From: Caryophanales bacterium UBA4694
GTDB taxonomy: Bacteria > Bacillota_I > Bacilli_A > RFN20 > CAG-288
Direction: 5' to 3'
NCBI GenBank assembly: GCA_002404835.1
Contig: DHKM01000044.1
Span: forward strand, 254-43,187
DNA: 42,934 nt
How positions within the stretch are numbered: the first letter of the stretch is position 1; the number at the start of each line of letters is the position of its first letter. Made by a program: the position numbers and the translations under genes. Under the pieces are notes generated by a model. It had not been told where the DNA came from and did no database searches. It worked only from the letters and a program-made list of their open reading frames with translations. Below, in pieces: positions 1 to 9,193 of the stretch.

Positions 1-271
1 TCAACAATTTTTTTCGATTTTTTCGACTGCCCTTCTTGAAACAAACATACCATAACAAATAATTTTTCTTCGAATAGTTAAGGACAATTAGCGAAGAAGA
101 GTTGGTCAAATTAACAGCTGTTATGCCACAAAAGTTAAGACAATGAAGAAAGCATCTTTTGAATGTTGAAATTACTTAGATATTCACTCGTCCGTTCCAC
201 CTAGGAAAATGATTACACCGCGACACGTGTCAAAAAAAGAAGAAAGAGAATACGCCTTGATCAATTAAAAA

Positions 272-1006
272 TCAAAGCAATAATATATATTCTGCTCTAT
301 TGCTTTTTCTATAATTATTTGTAGTCCGCAAAAAGAAAAAAGTTTTCACGTATCCTTTTCGCCTTTTTTTCGACATTATCCTGTAATATCCGATTGTTTC
401 CAGGGACAACTGTACCTCTCTAATAAGCCGTTTTCCTACCACAAGTGCCTGATATGTTCCTTCACCATCATCGATCATGTGAGAATTCGGAATGATATGT
501 CCATCCATTGCATCGAGGACTCTTCTCATTGACGGCTTTCCGTTTCAATGCATATCGTATAGTCGGACAGTCCTCTGAGTTTCCTTCCCTGAGAATCCTT
601 CCTTGTTTCAGAAGGCTTATTATGGAGAAAGGTTTCGTCGATCCAGAAGACCGGATCCAGCACTATCCTGTCCTAGTTCAATACTGTGAATACCTTCCTG
701 AGCAAATTGATACCCATAGATTCGGCGTTTTTGTTATCGAGAGCGGATACGAGCTTATGCTCTCGTACTAGAAGATATGGATGGGGATTCAATCCACTCA
801 GAAATGGAGATTCTCCTTGAATTGAAGGGAGTTCCTGTTAAAGGATTGAATTTCCTTCTACAAAAAAGGCATGGGTAGTTTCGTATGTCGTCTTTCCTTT
901 TGCCGCCTTTCTTCACGAGCCGAGAACCACAATACGGACATGTTTTTGGAAAAGGGATTGATGAGATAAAGTTCGTCAAGACAAATATCAGGATGATTTG
1001 CGTCAT
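272..1006 (-). pseudogene. Degraded IS1595-type transposase
   Basis: This is the remains of a DDE transposase of the IS1595/ISXO2 type. Read on the minus strand from about 1006, the first frame has a zinc ribbon (CPYCGS, then CLFC) followed by a TGTPF...EWIE segment typical of the family. The homology then changes frame near 800 (LVREHKLVSALDNKNAES), meets an in-frame TAG near 686, continues as FWIDETFL and RKLRGLSDYTICIE (the catalytic DE region), and changes frame again near 535 into NGKPSMRRVLDA...SHMIDDGE. At least two frameshifts and one stop make it non-functional. The family assignment rests on remembered motif order, not on a search. Terminal inverted repeats were not identified, so the element's borders are uncertain. 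Confidence 0.72.
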
Positions 1007-1137
1007 ACCACCTTTCGGTAGTATTGCATATCATCGCGGAAAGAAGTGTACTATCGTTTTTTGAGTTTCGGAAAAACGGATCTCAGTGAACGGGATCCCA
1101 CAATTCGTTTGTTTTTTCTGACAATCCGCATATCTTT

Positions 1138-1191
1138 CGGAAGGGAGGCGAAAACACAAACCGCTAATCCCATAAGCTCGCCTCCCCTCCG
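1138..1191. repeat. GC-rich imperfect inverted repeat (hairpin)
   Basis: A 14-position arm at 1138-1151 pairs with 1178-1191, with 13 of 14 positions matching (CGGAAGGGAGGCGA against TCGCCTCCCCTCCG), around a 26-nt loop. It is much more GC-rich than its surroundings. There is no U-tract on either side, so it is not a standard terminator. It lies just upstream of the transposase relic on the relic's strand and may be part of the decayed element. Confidence 0.6.
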
Positions 1192-1282
1192 ACTAATCCT
1201 ATTTATGCCTTGCAATAAAGGCTATTGTATTATTCCATGAGCCAACCTTGTCAGTCCAATATGCAAAAAAGCGCAAAATAGA

Positions 1283-1314
1283 AAAGTTCCTTGTATTTTA
1301 ATACAAGGAACTTT
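1283..1314 (-). terminator. Probable terminator of the ftsH-tsaC-rpiB operon
   Basis: A perfect 15-bp inverted repeat (AAAGTTCCTTGTATT and its complement) is separated by 2 nt. On the minus strand the stem runs into TTTTC and a T-rich tract. It lies about 145 nt past the rpiB stop. The distance is long for a terminator, so an origin in the neighbouring IS relic is also possible. Confidence 0.5.
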
Positions 1315-1458
1315 CCGAATGCTTGAAAATTTATTATCATAAGGTTTACAATGTTTTTTATTGATTCTACGCTATTGTTAATTAGAATAACAAAATACAA
1401 ATCAACCTTACAACGATTTAATTAAAACATAATCCATCGGAAAAGTCAAGTAAAACAT

Positions 1459-1905
1459 TTATTTATTTTTCTCTTCGTGCTGAATTATCAAAGCAACCCT
1501 TCTTTCATGTCTTCCCTCGAATGGAACAGCTTCAAGAAACAAATGAATTCGACGAATTATATCTGTTGTACTCATAAAATTTGCCCCAAAAGAAATCATA
1601 TTCGCATGATTATGTTCAACAATCAAATGAGAAACTTCATCATTGTATCCCACGCCACAACGAATTCCCTTAACCTTATTAGCACAAATACAAACGCCCT
1701 CACCGGAGGAACAAATCAAAATGCCTTTATCTGACTCACCTTTTGCAACAGATTCAGCAGCGGCAAAAGCAAAAACAGGATAATCACAAGAATCGTTTGA
1801 AAATGTTCCAAAATCTAGCACATTGAAGCCATTCTTTTCTAATTCTTTTTTTACAACCTCTTTTGCTTCAAAACCACCATGATCACATCCTAATGCGATT
1901 TTCAT
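1459..1905 (-). CDS. rpiB: Ribose-5-phosphate isomerase B
   Basis: This cytoplasmic enzyme interconverts ribose 5-phosphate and ribulose 5-phosphate in the non-oxidative pentose phosphate pathway. The 148-residue protein starts with the canonical MKIALGCDHGGFEAK, where the Asp-His pair belongs to the phosphosugar site. It also has ILICSSGEG..ANKVKGIRCG, matching the usual ILICGTGIG..ANKVKGIR loop with the catalytic Cys kept. I chose the ATG at 1905, preceded by AAAGGA, over an upstream in-frame start at 1947 that would add 14 unrelated residues. The gene overlaps the end of tsaC by 23 nt, implying coupled translation. The tsaC-rpiB neighbourhood is common in Firmicutes (ywlC...ywlF in Bacillus). 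A LacA/LacB-type isomerase is a less likely alternative. Confidence 0.92.
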   Translation of the reverse strand: MKIALGCDHGGFEAKEVVKKELEKNGFNVLDFGTFSNDSCDYPVFAFAAAESVAKGESDKGILICSSGEGVCICANKVKGIRCGVGYNDEVSHLIVEHNHANMISFGANFMSTTDIIRRIHLFLEAVPFEGRHERRVALIIQHEEKNK

Positions 1906-2524
1906 ACGTTGTTCCTTTCCCAAAATAAGCTTTTTTGATTTCTTCAAATTGTATTTCGCCTTGTCTAACTAAACGTGGTTCTTTTCCAGACAAATCAACC
2001 ACCGTTGTTGGAATAGAAGAATCACAAGTACCTTTAATAATTCCTTTCAAGGAAGAATCATTTTTAAAGCATTCTTTAACATCATCATAGTCAGACAACG
2101 CATCTTTTCCAGACAAATTTGCACTTGTCACTTGAAGTGGATAAGATAAGCCGTTTAGAAAATCCAATAAATCTTTTTTCTTTGGAATTCTAATGCCTAC
2201 AACATTTGTCCCAAGAGTGGCTTGAAAAGGAACCCCTGCCTTTGCTTTTATTAATATAGTTAGCGGACCAGGTAAGAAAGTGTTCATAACACGTTTTACG
2301 TTTTCTGAAATCACAAACCAGTGGTCAAAATCGAAATTTGTCCCACACATTACCGCTATTGGTTTAGTTGGTTTTCTCTTTTTTAATTGATATAGCCTTT
2401 TATATGCACTTTGATCATCCCATCTAATTCCTAATCCATATACTGTTTCTGTTGGCAGCGCTAAAATGTATCCATTATCCAATATTTCTTTTGTTTTTAT
2501 ATCTATATAAGAAACATCTATCAT
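1883..2524 (-). CDS. tsaC: L-threonylcarbamoyladenylate synthase (Sua5/YrdC family)
   Basis: The enzyme makes threonylcarbamoyl-AMP from threonine, bicarbonate and ATP, the first step of t6A37 modification of ANN-decoding tRNAs. The 213-residue protein is a single YrdC domain: LPTETVYGLG near residue 23, the basic KKRKPTKPIAV stretch that binds nucleotide, PGPLTILIKA, GIRIP, and TSANLSGK near residue 135. It lacks the extra C-terminal domain of full-length Sua5. It sits 2 nt after the HTH gene and overlaps rpiB, so it belongs to the ftsH operon. TrmO, which acts on t6A, is encoded about 8 kb away. YciO-type paralogues look alike, but this is the only copy visible here. Confidence 0.9.
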   Translation of the reverse strand: MIDVSYIDIKTKEILDNGYILALPTETVYGLGIRWDDQSAYKRLYQLKKRKPTKPIAVMCGTNFDFDHWFVISENVKRVMNTFLPGPLTILIKAKAGVPFQATLGTNVVGIRIPKKKDLLDFLNGLSYPLQVTSANLSGKDALSDYDDVKECFKNDSSLKGIIKGTCDSSIPTTVVDLSGKEPRLVRQGEIQFEEIKKAYFGKGTTYENRIRM

Positions 2525-2526
2525 TT

Positions 2527-3123
2527 CTAATGACTTTCTTCATTTACTTTACGTTTACGTTTAAGAATATTAACATAAGTTTCTTCTGGAGCATTTAATT
2601 TACGGAAATAAGTAAAGTATTTATCATAATTAAATCCGTAATATTCAATCAAATCCTTTAAAATAAACTTATTATTTTTCTTTCGATCTTCATATGTTTG
2701 CCGAATAGCAAGGAATCTCTTCTCGTCGTCAGACGTTGCTTTATCAAAATCTTTGATTTTTTCTGGATTATCCATCAAAGAATCACAATGCAAAATTGCA
2801 GATCCTAAAAGTCTTTTGTGTCTTTGTTCTGTTGTTTCTTTTGCCGGTTTGGGTTCTGTTTTTTTAGGTCTAGATCCAGCAACCACTTCATATCTTGATT
2901 TCCAAAGACCAATTGCACCCGTAATACGCGATTTTCCCAACACCCTAACAGAAAAACCATTTTGTTCGAAAATTTCAACAGGTGTCAACCCATTTTTCAA
3001 ACCTTCCATGGCTTTATCAATAAACTCTTGTTTGTAAGAAATTTTTGATTCTGAAACTTTTTCAACATTCGGATTTTTTTTCAAAACAGCTATGGCATGT
3101 TTAGTAAATTTTTTATTTTGCAT
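2527..3123 (-). CDS. Helix-turn-helix protein of unknown function
   Basis: This 198-residue basic protein has no recognised enzymatic motif. Residues about 5-80 (NPNVEKVSESKISY, then FIDKAMEGLKNGLTPVEIFEQNGF and GKSRITGAIGLWKSRYE) resemble the helix-turn-helix domain at the N-terminus of IS3-type OrfA proteins and related orphan HTH proteins of Firmicutes. That resemblance is from memory. The C-terminal half is rich in Lys, Arg and Tyr and shows nothing familiar. The ATG at 3123 has a strong GGAGG 7 nt upstream. An earlier TTG at 3144 is less likely. The start overlaps the end of ftsH by 11 nt and the stop lies 2 nt before tsaC, so the gene is fixed inside a housekeeping operon. No transposase catalytic partner is nearby, which suggests a domesticated DNA-binding protein. 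Confidence 0.75.
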   Translation of the reverse strand: MQNKKFTKHAIAVLKKNPNVEKVSESKISYKQEFIDKAMEGLKNGLTPVEIFEQNGFSVRVLGKSRITGAIGLWKSRYEVVAGSRPKKTEPKPAKETTEQRHKRLLGSAILHCDSLMDNPEKIKDFDKATSDDEKRFLAIRQTYEDRKKNNKFILKDLIEYYGFNYDKYFTYFRKLNAPEETYVNILKRKRKVNEESH

Positions 3124-5767
3124 TTGCCGCCTCCTTTTCCTCAATGTTTTTTGACTCTTCTATAGCATATTCATTTTTCAGAACGCTTATGCTGTGATCT
3201 GTAGCTAATATTAATAATACCGGAACATTAGCATAATTTTCAAGATGGGAAGCAAAAGAAGATAAAGAAAGTGAAATATCCTTAGCCTCTGAACTAGTAA
3301 TAAATATTACACCAACCTTCGAAGGATCAGGTGCGCCTTTTTTACAAGCTTCTTTAAACTCATTAATACCAATTTCCAATTTTCCTGGAGCAACCAAAAC
3401 AATCCTAGTCGGTTTACTCTGTAGTAACTTATCTATTGCTAAATAATACTTCTCATAACCCGGATACAAAATAATATTATTACTATTAAGAGGTGTTTCG
3501 CCTTTCTTGCTCTCAATTAGATATTGATCTTCGGGAGGAAGCTCTCGGTTTTTAAGCAAATAATCAATTTGATCTGCCGTTATATTTTCATGCTGAATCA
3601 GTGTTTTCGCAATCAATTCAACGTCATCACGATGTTCTAACAAAAGATCACGTGCTTTTTCGTGACATTCATCAACAATTTGTCTTACTGCCTTATCAAT
3701 TTCAAAGGCAATTTGTGTCGAATAATTTGATTGCGTGGAGTTATAATCACGTCCTAAAAAGACTGAACCTCCAGGTTTCTCATATTGAATAAGCCCCAAT
3801 TCAGACATTCCATATTGAGTTACCATACTTCGTGCAATTTGAGTTGCTACTTCAATATCATTGGAAGCCCCTGTAGAAACATCTCCAAAGAAAATCTCTT
3901 CTGAAGTTCTACCTCCCAAATAGCCGGTTATTCTTGCCAATAATTGATTCTTAGTTAAAAGGAAGTGATCCTCTGCTGGTGTCATGAGAACATGTCCTCC
4001 AGTCCGTCCACGAGGAATAATAGAGATTTTTTGAACTACATCAGAATAAGGCAAGAAAATACCGATAACTGCATGCCCCGCTTCATGATAAGCAACCTGC
4101 TTTTTCTCATTTTCTTCCAAATGTGTCTTTTTTGCAGGACCAGCAATAGCACGATCAATCGCTTCATCAATATCTGAAGTAGTAATCATTGTACGATTGC
4201 TACGAACAGCAAGGATAGCAGCTTCGTTCATAATATTTGCTAAATCAGCACCAGAAAATCCAACAGTTCTGGTAGAAATGGCATCAAATGAAACATCCGG
4301 AGCAAGTTTCTTATTTCTAGAATGGACTTTTAGAATGGCTGCTCTTCCGGCGCGATCAGGTAAATCAACGGTAATACATCTATCAAAACGACCAGGTCTT
4401 GTTAATGCAGGATCCAAAACATCGCTTCTATTCGTTGCAGCCATGACAATAATACCAGAATTATCCTCGAATCCATCCATTTCAACAAGAAGTTCATTCA
4501 AGGTTTGTTCGCGTTCATCATTGCCACCACCTAAACCAGCTCCTCTTTGACGACCTACTGCATCAATTTCATCAATAAAAATCAAACATGGCGCATTCTG
4601 TTTCGCAGTTTTAAACAAATTACGTACACGACTTGCACCAACACCGACATACATTTCGACAAAATCAGAACCTGAAATAGAAAAGAACGGAACACTAGCT
4701 TCACCAGCAACGGCTTTAGCAAGTAACGTCTTACCAGTTCCTGGCGGCCCAACCAACAAAACGCCATGGGGTAATTTGGCACCCAATCGAGTATACCTAT
4801 CTGTTGAATGGAAATAATCAACCATTTCAACTAATTCAGCTTTTGCTTCATCACAACCAGCTACATCACTAAATCTGACCTTAGAATTAACCGTCTTTCT
4901 ACCAAGATTATCTACAAATCCATTCATTGCACCAGGTCCCGCGCTAGAAACGGATTTGTACATCCTATTAATGAAGAACCCTAAAATGAGAATAGTCAAT
5001 ACAAAAATTACAGCTGAACTGATCCAACCAGTTGAGTTAACCGCTTCCGTAGAAAAACTATATACGTGTTTGGAACCTAGAACAGTTGATGAAGAATAAT
5101 AACGATAATATTCATTGGTTGTCGAATTCTGAATAGAGACATAATTGATTATTGGAAGCAGATAATGCTCATAGTATTGAGCAGACAAAGTAGCTTTATA
5201 GTTATAGGAAACATCCCTATTATTTTCTTTTTTAACATATGTACCTGAAAGATAATATGTAGAATCAAAGTAATAGGCTTTTTTAACATCCAAAATAGTC
5301 TTATTGCCCTCTGCATCAATTAAGATTCTTGCAAGTTGGCCAATTTTGTTGACACTTCCATCTACCCCAGACATGACGACAGAATCTGTTGTTTTTGTAT
5401 CTCCTGAAAAATTAAATTTTCCTGGCATTATAGAATCAGAGTTATTAAATACAGGGAATCCATTCTCATCCACATCTGCATTGCCATCATGATCAGTATC
5501 AACATTAAAAATAATATCGGAATCCGTAAATTCCTGTACAGTATTTGAATTCTTAAACACAAAGAAATAAAGCATCAAAGACAAAACAACAACAAAGGCA
5601 AGCGCAAATAAAACTACAGGAATATAACCTTTATCATTTTTTGTGCCTTTTCCATTATTTTTGGTGTTGTTCTCATCTTTCTTGGGGTTTTCATCGCCAC
5701 CTGAAAAATTCATTTCATAGGAAACTCTCTTATCAGGCAAGGTTAGAATATCGTTTCTTTTTTTCAC
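3113..5767 (-). CDS. ftsH: ATP-dependent zinc metalloprotease FtsH, with extra domains
   Basis: This membrane-anchored AAA+ protease degrades misfolded and regulatory membrane or cytosolic proteins. Layout by approximate residue: Asn/Lys-rich cytosolic tail 1-47, membrane segment 49-71, external domain 72-247, second membrane segment 249-267, AAA+ module 295-545 (Walker A GPPGTGKT near 340, Walker B CLIFIDEIDA near 395, SRH near 455-462), zinc protease domain with HEAGH near 561 and third ligand Asp in TGASNDIE near 637. At about 884 residues it is longer than the usual 600-700. The external domain carries an EF-hand-like acidic loop (DTDHDGNADVDENG, about 90-103), and about 130 residues follow the peptidase domain, including a Rossmann-like hydrophobic region. 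The start is GTG with AAGGAGG 9 nt upstream. It is first gene of the operon. Confidence 0.95.
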   Translation of the reverse strand: MKKRNDILTLPDKRVSYEMNFSGGDENPKKDENNTKNNGKGTKNDKGYIPVVLFALAFVVVLSLMLYFFVFKNSNTVQEFTDSDIIFNVDTDHDGNADVDENGFPVFNNSDSIMPGKFNFSGDTKTTDSVVMSGVDGSVNKIGQLARILIDAEGNKTILDVKKAYYFDSTYYLSGTYVKKENNRDVSYNYKATLSAQYYEHYLLPIINYVSIQNSTTNEYYRYYSSSTVLGSKHVYSFSTEAVNSTGWISSAVIFVLTILILGFFINRMYKSVSSAGPGAMNGFVDNLGRKTVNSKVRFSDVAGCDEAKAELVEMVDYFHSTDRYTRLGAKLPHGVLLVGPPGTGKTLLAKAVAGEASVPFFSISGSDFVEMYVGVGASRVRNLFKTAKQNAPCLIFIDEIDAVGRQRGAGLGGGNDEREQTLNELLVEMDGFEDNSGIIVMAATNRSDVLDPALTRPGRFDRCITVDLPDRAGRAAILKVHSRNKKLAPDVSFDAISTRTVGFSGADLANIMNEAAILAVRSNRTMITTSDIDEAIDRAIAGPAKKTHLEENEKKQVAYHEAGHAVIGIFLPYSDVVQKISIIPRGRTGGHVLMTPAEDHFLLTKNQLLARITGYLGGRTSEEIFFGDVSTGASNDIEVATQIARSMVTQYGMSELGLIQYEKPGGSVFLGRDYNSTQSNYSTQIAFEIDKAVRQIVDECHEKARDLLLEHRDDVELIAKTLIQHENITADQIDYLLKNRELPPEDQYLIESKKGETPLNSNNIILYPGYEKYYLAIDKLLQSKPTRIVLVAPGKLEIGINEFKEACKKGAPDPSKVGVIFITSSEAKDISLSLSSFASHLENYANVPVLLILATDHSISVLKNEYAIEESKNIEEKEAANAK

Positions 5768-5821
5768 GATTATTTGCCTCCTTTTAAATTTTGTTGGTTA
5801 GCACACTAAGTAGCATGTATA

Positions 5822-5850
5822 AGTATAGATAAGGGCATTTGCTATTTCAA
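5822..5850 (-). promoter_or_regulatory. Sigma-A-type promoter of ftsH
   Basis: On the minus strand TTGAAA (5845-5850) and TATACT (5822-5827) are separated by exactly 17 nt. Transcription would start near 5815, giving a 5' leader of about 48 nt that contains the AAGGAGG ribosome binding site. Confidence 0.7.
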
Positions 5851-5872
5851 TTATTATAATCAGATTAAAAAT

Positions 5873-6124
5873 TTATTTCGAACGCATTTTTCCTTTAAAT
5901 TTTCCTTTAGAAGCATGGACCAAAACCGCCCTTCCTTGATTTTCGGCCATCTTTTTAGTGTATTCCATCGCCTGCGCTTTTGTCTCAAAAAGTTTAATAG
6001 CCTTTTCACCACCAGCATATTTTACTTGCCATTTCCCATCATCTCTCTTACTCACATGATAGGTTTTTGCTAAATTATTTTTCTTTTCATCCTTCAACTC
6101 ATTTTTTTGTGTTTCTTCAGCCAT
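5873..6124 (-). CDS. DUF2188 family small basic protein
   Basis: This 83-residue cytoplasmic protein has an N-terminal Glu/Lys/Asn-rich tail and a DUF2188 domain (YHVSKRDDGKWQVKYAGGEKA, then FETKAQAMEYTKKMAENQG and VHASKGKFKGKMRSK). Proteins of this family are small, basic and functionally uncharacterised. The ATG at 6124 follows GGAGGTGC. An in-frame start 14 codons earlier lacks such a site. It is transcribed away from the ABC exporter gene and separately from ftsH, whose promoter lies downstream of its stop. Confidence 0.75.
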   Translation of the reverse strand: MAEETQKNELKDEKKNNLAKTYHVSKRDDGKWQVKYAGGEKAIKLFETKAQAMEYTKKMAENQGRAVLVHASKGKFKGKMRSK

Positions 6125-6425
6125 TTTTGCACCTCCTGAATTCAGAATTATGATACAACAAAACAATTCATAACAATAACAAAAACATTACAAATTATAT
6201 TTTTTGACCTTAATAATCTAAAATATCAATACTGATTTTTTCTGATTGTTTTTACCAAATCAAAATTTATTATTAAGCAAAAAGCATAAAATAATTTTAT
6301 TATTTAATTATTTTGGGCAAAAGAAAAAGTCATAATAATTTGAAAGGGGTTTCTCATTGAGCGACATTTAGGAAATACTTAAACTATCCTCACTTGTTAA
6401 CACAAAAAATCGGAGGGCATTAAAT
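6125..6425. other. AT-rich divergent intergenic region
   Basis: These 301 bases separate the DUF2188 gene (minus) and the ABC exporter (plus). They are very AT-rich and hold no gene. A plus-strand promoter is visible at 6357-6385. Good -10-like hexamers exist on the minus strand, but no convincing paired promoter was found for the DUF2188 gene. Confidence 0.5.
6357..6385 (+). promoter_or_regulatory. Candidate promoter of the fused ABC exporter
   Basis: TTGAGC (6357-6362) and TAAACT (6380-6385) are spaced 17 nt apart, about 40 nt before the ATG at 6426. The gene also has a GGAGGG ribosome binding site. Confidence 0.5.
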
Positions 6426-9182
6426 ATGTTAAAACTAGAAAATATAGTTAAAACCTACAAAACTTCTGATATGGAAGTTCAAGCTTTAAAGGGAATATCT
6501 ATCTGTTTTCGAAAAAACGAGTTCGTTTCTATCTTAGGCCCCTCTGGCTGTGGAAAGACTACAACACTTAACATCATTGGTGGACTTGATCACTATACTA
6601 GCGGTGACCTTGTTATTAACGGAATATCCACCAAAAGTTTTACCGATCATGATTGGGATATCTATAGAAATCATAAAATAGGATTCATTTTTCAATCCTA
6701 TAATCTTATTCCTCATGAAAATATCCTAGAAAATGTTGAACTTGCTCTTATTATTTCTGGTGAAAGTAAAGAGCAAAGAAAAGAAAAAGCCAAAAAAGCT
6801 TTGGACAATGTCGGTTTAAAAGGATTGTACAATAAAAAACCGAATGAGCTTTCTGGTGGTCAATGTCAAAGAGTGGCGATTGCACGTGCCTTAGTAAACG
6901 AGCCTGACATTCTTTTAGCGGATGAACCAACCGGTGCACTTGATAGTGCCACTTCCATACAAATCATGGATTTAATCAAAAAGATTTCAGAGAAGAAATT
7001 GGTAATTATGGTAACCCATAATCCTGAGCTTGCAGAAAAATATTCCTCTAGAATTATAAAACTTCTAGATGGTGCTATTATTAGCGATTCGAATCCATAT
7101 TCTTCAGAGGATGAAGCGAAAGAAGAAAAAAATAAATCTGATGAAGAAATTAATAAAGAAAAAGCGAAAATGACATGGTTCACAGCTTTCAAGCTATCAG
7201 CAAAAAATCTGTGGTCTAAAGCGAAAAGAACTGCTATGACGATAATAGCAGCAAGTATTGGAATCGTTGGGGTCTCTGCCGTCTTATCGATACGTGGAGG
7301 TGTTACTGGATACATTCAAAGCATGCAGGATGAAATGCTTTCTGGGAATCCAATTTCCATAAGCTCCTCTTCTTTTGATTTAACAAGTATTTTGTCACAA
7401 ACCAGTTCCACAAATCAAAAAGAAATCGTCAAACAAGCAACAAAAGATGGTTATATTAACGTAGATTTTGTCACAAACCGTTTAATAAATTCAGCAAAGA
7501 CCATGGGAACAGCAATGGTCGAGAATGACATTACAGAAGACTACGTACATTACATCAACAAAATGCCTGGACAATATTATCAAGATATTTCATACCAATA
7601 TGGCATTGATGTCAGTAACAACATTTACACGGAGGAAACGCGAAATGATCCTTCAGGAAATAGTAATGAAATAACAGAATCCTATTCTTTGTCCGGCATA
7701 CGGGCAATAGCAACCGCCATACTGGAAAAGAAGTTAAGCGAAACCGGCTACGGGAATTATGGTTCAATGATTGAATCATTCTCCAATACTTTTATGCAAT
7801 CCCTAAACAATCCCGATTACCTCCTATCACAATATGATATTGTAGACGGAAAAATTGCACAAAACGCAGATGAGATCATGATAGTTTTGGATGAAAACCA
7901 AGCCATCACAGATTTCATACTTACACTTCTAGGGTACTATTCTCAACAGGATTTTCTCAACATCGTCTACCATTACAACACAGATGAAAACGGAAACCAC
8001 GATTCTCATTGGACTGAAGAAAGCGAGAAATCCTACGAAAATAACAAAGTACTCTCTATTGAGAAACTAAAAACAAAATCTTTTACTTATTATCCAAACG
8101 ACACAATCTATAAACGGAGAAATGATTCAGACTCGGTTCTTTGTCCCTTCAGCTATTCTTATCAAGAAGACTCCACATGGAAAAATGGCTATCCATTAAA
8201 AATAGTAGGAATTCTTAAGCCAAAGACTAACAGACAATATACATCATTATCTTCTGGATTCTACTATACTTCAGCTTTTGTAGAAAAATTTATGGATGAT
8301 AACAAAGAATCCATTTTTACAAATTATGTCCGAAATAATAAAGATAGCAATTCTTCGGAAACTGGTACTCTATCAAGTGGAGAAATCAAGCTATCAAATT
8401 CATCAAATCCGATAAGAATGGGTGTATATTATACATTTGATTATGCATTAGAAGGAAACATTTATAAAGAAAACTACGCCTATTTAGGTAGCTCGAATTT
8501 GTCCTTGTCTTCCTTAATGTCATCTTTCACTGGTGCCGGATCTTTATCGACAATCACGGTAAGGCAATTAGGAGGCTCTGATTTACCTTCGAGTATCCGT
8601 ATCTATCCAATTTCTTTTGACAATAAATATTTAGTAACTGACTACCTTGATAAATGGAATTCAAATTCAACTATAGAAGCGAACGGAAAAATACTGACAC
8701 AAAAAGATAGATCAACCATTAAATATGTCGATAACCTTTCCGTCGTTATCGATATGATAAATAATATCATCAATATGATTTCTATTGCTTTGATTGCATT
8801 CACCGCATTATCACTAGTGGTATCAACGGTTATGATTTCTATCATTACATATGTGTCAGTAATTGAAAGAACAAAAGAAATAGGTGTAATCAGGGCATTG
8901 GGTGGAAGAAAGAAAGATGTATCTCATCTATTTAATGCAGAGACATTAATTATAGGAGCATTATCCGGAATATTCGGTATTATTGTAACTTACATCATAC
9001 AATTAATACTTAACATCGTTATCCATCTAAATTTCCCAGCCATATCATCCATTGCAAACCTATCAATTCTAAGTGCACTCGTTATCATCGTCATTTCCAT
9101 TGCACTAACTACCATTGCTGGACTAATACCATCAAGCGATGCTGCGCGAAAAGATCCTGTTGTTGCACTCCGTTCAGAATAA
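6426..9182 (+). CDS. MacB-like ABC transporter, ATPase fused to FtsX-type permease
   Basis: This 918-residue half-transporter is likely to export peptides, lipoproteins or toxic compounds or to act mechanically on envelope proteins; the substrate is unknown. The N-terminal ATPase (about 1-225) has Walker A GPSGCGKTT (38-46), Q-loop FIFQ, signature LSGGQ (142-146) and Walker B LLADEP with DEPTGALDS. A charged linker is followed by a first membrane segment (about 268-288), a Ser/Asn/Tyr-rich external domain of about 470 residues, and three C-terminal membrane segments (about 780-910) around the FtsX motif ERTKEIGVIRALGGRKKDV. The long external domain fits a MacB-type mechanotransmitter and would be expected to work as a dimer. 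It stands alone between its own promoter and terminator. Confidence 0.88.
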   Translation: MLKLENIVKTYKTSDMEVQALKGISICFRKNEFVSILGPSGCGKTTTLNIIGGLDHYTSGDLVINGISTKSFTDHDWDIYRNHKIGFIFQSYNLIPHENILENVELALIISGESKEQRKEKAKKALDNVGLKGLYNKKPNELSGGQCQRVAIARALVNEPDILLADEPTGALDSATSIQIMDLIKKISEKKLVIMVTHNPELAEKYSSRIIKLLDGAIISDSNPYSSEDEAKEEKNKSDEEINKEKAKMTWFTAFKLSAKNLWSKAKRTAMTIIAASIGIVGVSAVLSIRGGVTGYIQSMQDEMLSGNPISISSSSFDLTSILSQTSSTNQKEIVKQATKDGYINVDFVTNRLINSAKTMGTAMVENDITEDYVHYINKMPGQYYQDISYQYGIDVSNNIYTEETRNDPSGNSNEITESYSLSGIRAIATAILEKKLSETGYGNYGSMIESFSNTFMQSLNNPDYLLSQYDIVDGKIAQNADEIMIVLDENQAITDFILTLLGYYSQQDFLNIVYHYNTDENGNHDSHWTEESEKSYENNKVLSIEKLKTKSFTYYPNDTIYKRRNDSDSVLCPFSYSYQEDSTWKNGYPLKIVGILKPKTNRQYTSLSSGFYYTSAFVEKFMDDNKESIFTNYVRNNKDSNSSETGTLSSGEIKLSNSSNPIRMGVYYTFDYALEGNIYKENYAYLGSSNLSLSSLMSSFTGAGSLSTITVRQLGGSDLPSSIRIYPISFDNKYLVTDYLDKWNSNSTIEANGKILTQKDRSTIKYVDNLSVVIDMINNIINMISIALIAFTALSLVVSTVMISIITYVSVIERTKEIGVIRALGGRKKDVSHLFNAETLIIGALSGIFGIIVTYIIQLILNIVIHLNFPAISSIANLSILSALVIIVISIALTTIAGLIPSSDAARKDPVVALRSE

Positions 9183-9193
9183 GGAAATCATTC

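Larger units (their letters stand above)
1007..1458. other. Non-coding stretch between transposase relic and rpiB
   Basis: No convincing gene is seen in these 450 bases. The short open frames here lack ribosome binding sites and recognisable sequence. The stretch holds a GC-rich hairpin (1138-1191) and a long AT-rich perfect inverted repeat (1283-1314), described separately. The first 271 bases of the window likewise hold no gene that I can support. Confidence 0.5.

Noticed and set aside
222..231. GACACGTGTC palindrome near the left edge
   Set aside because: Ten bases with no promoter or gene nearby can occur by chance; no function can be supported.
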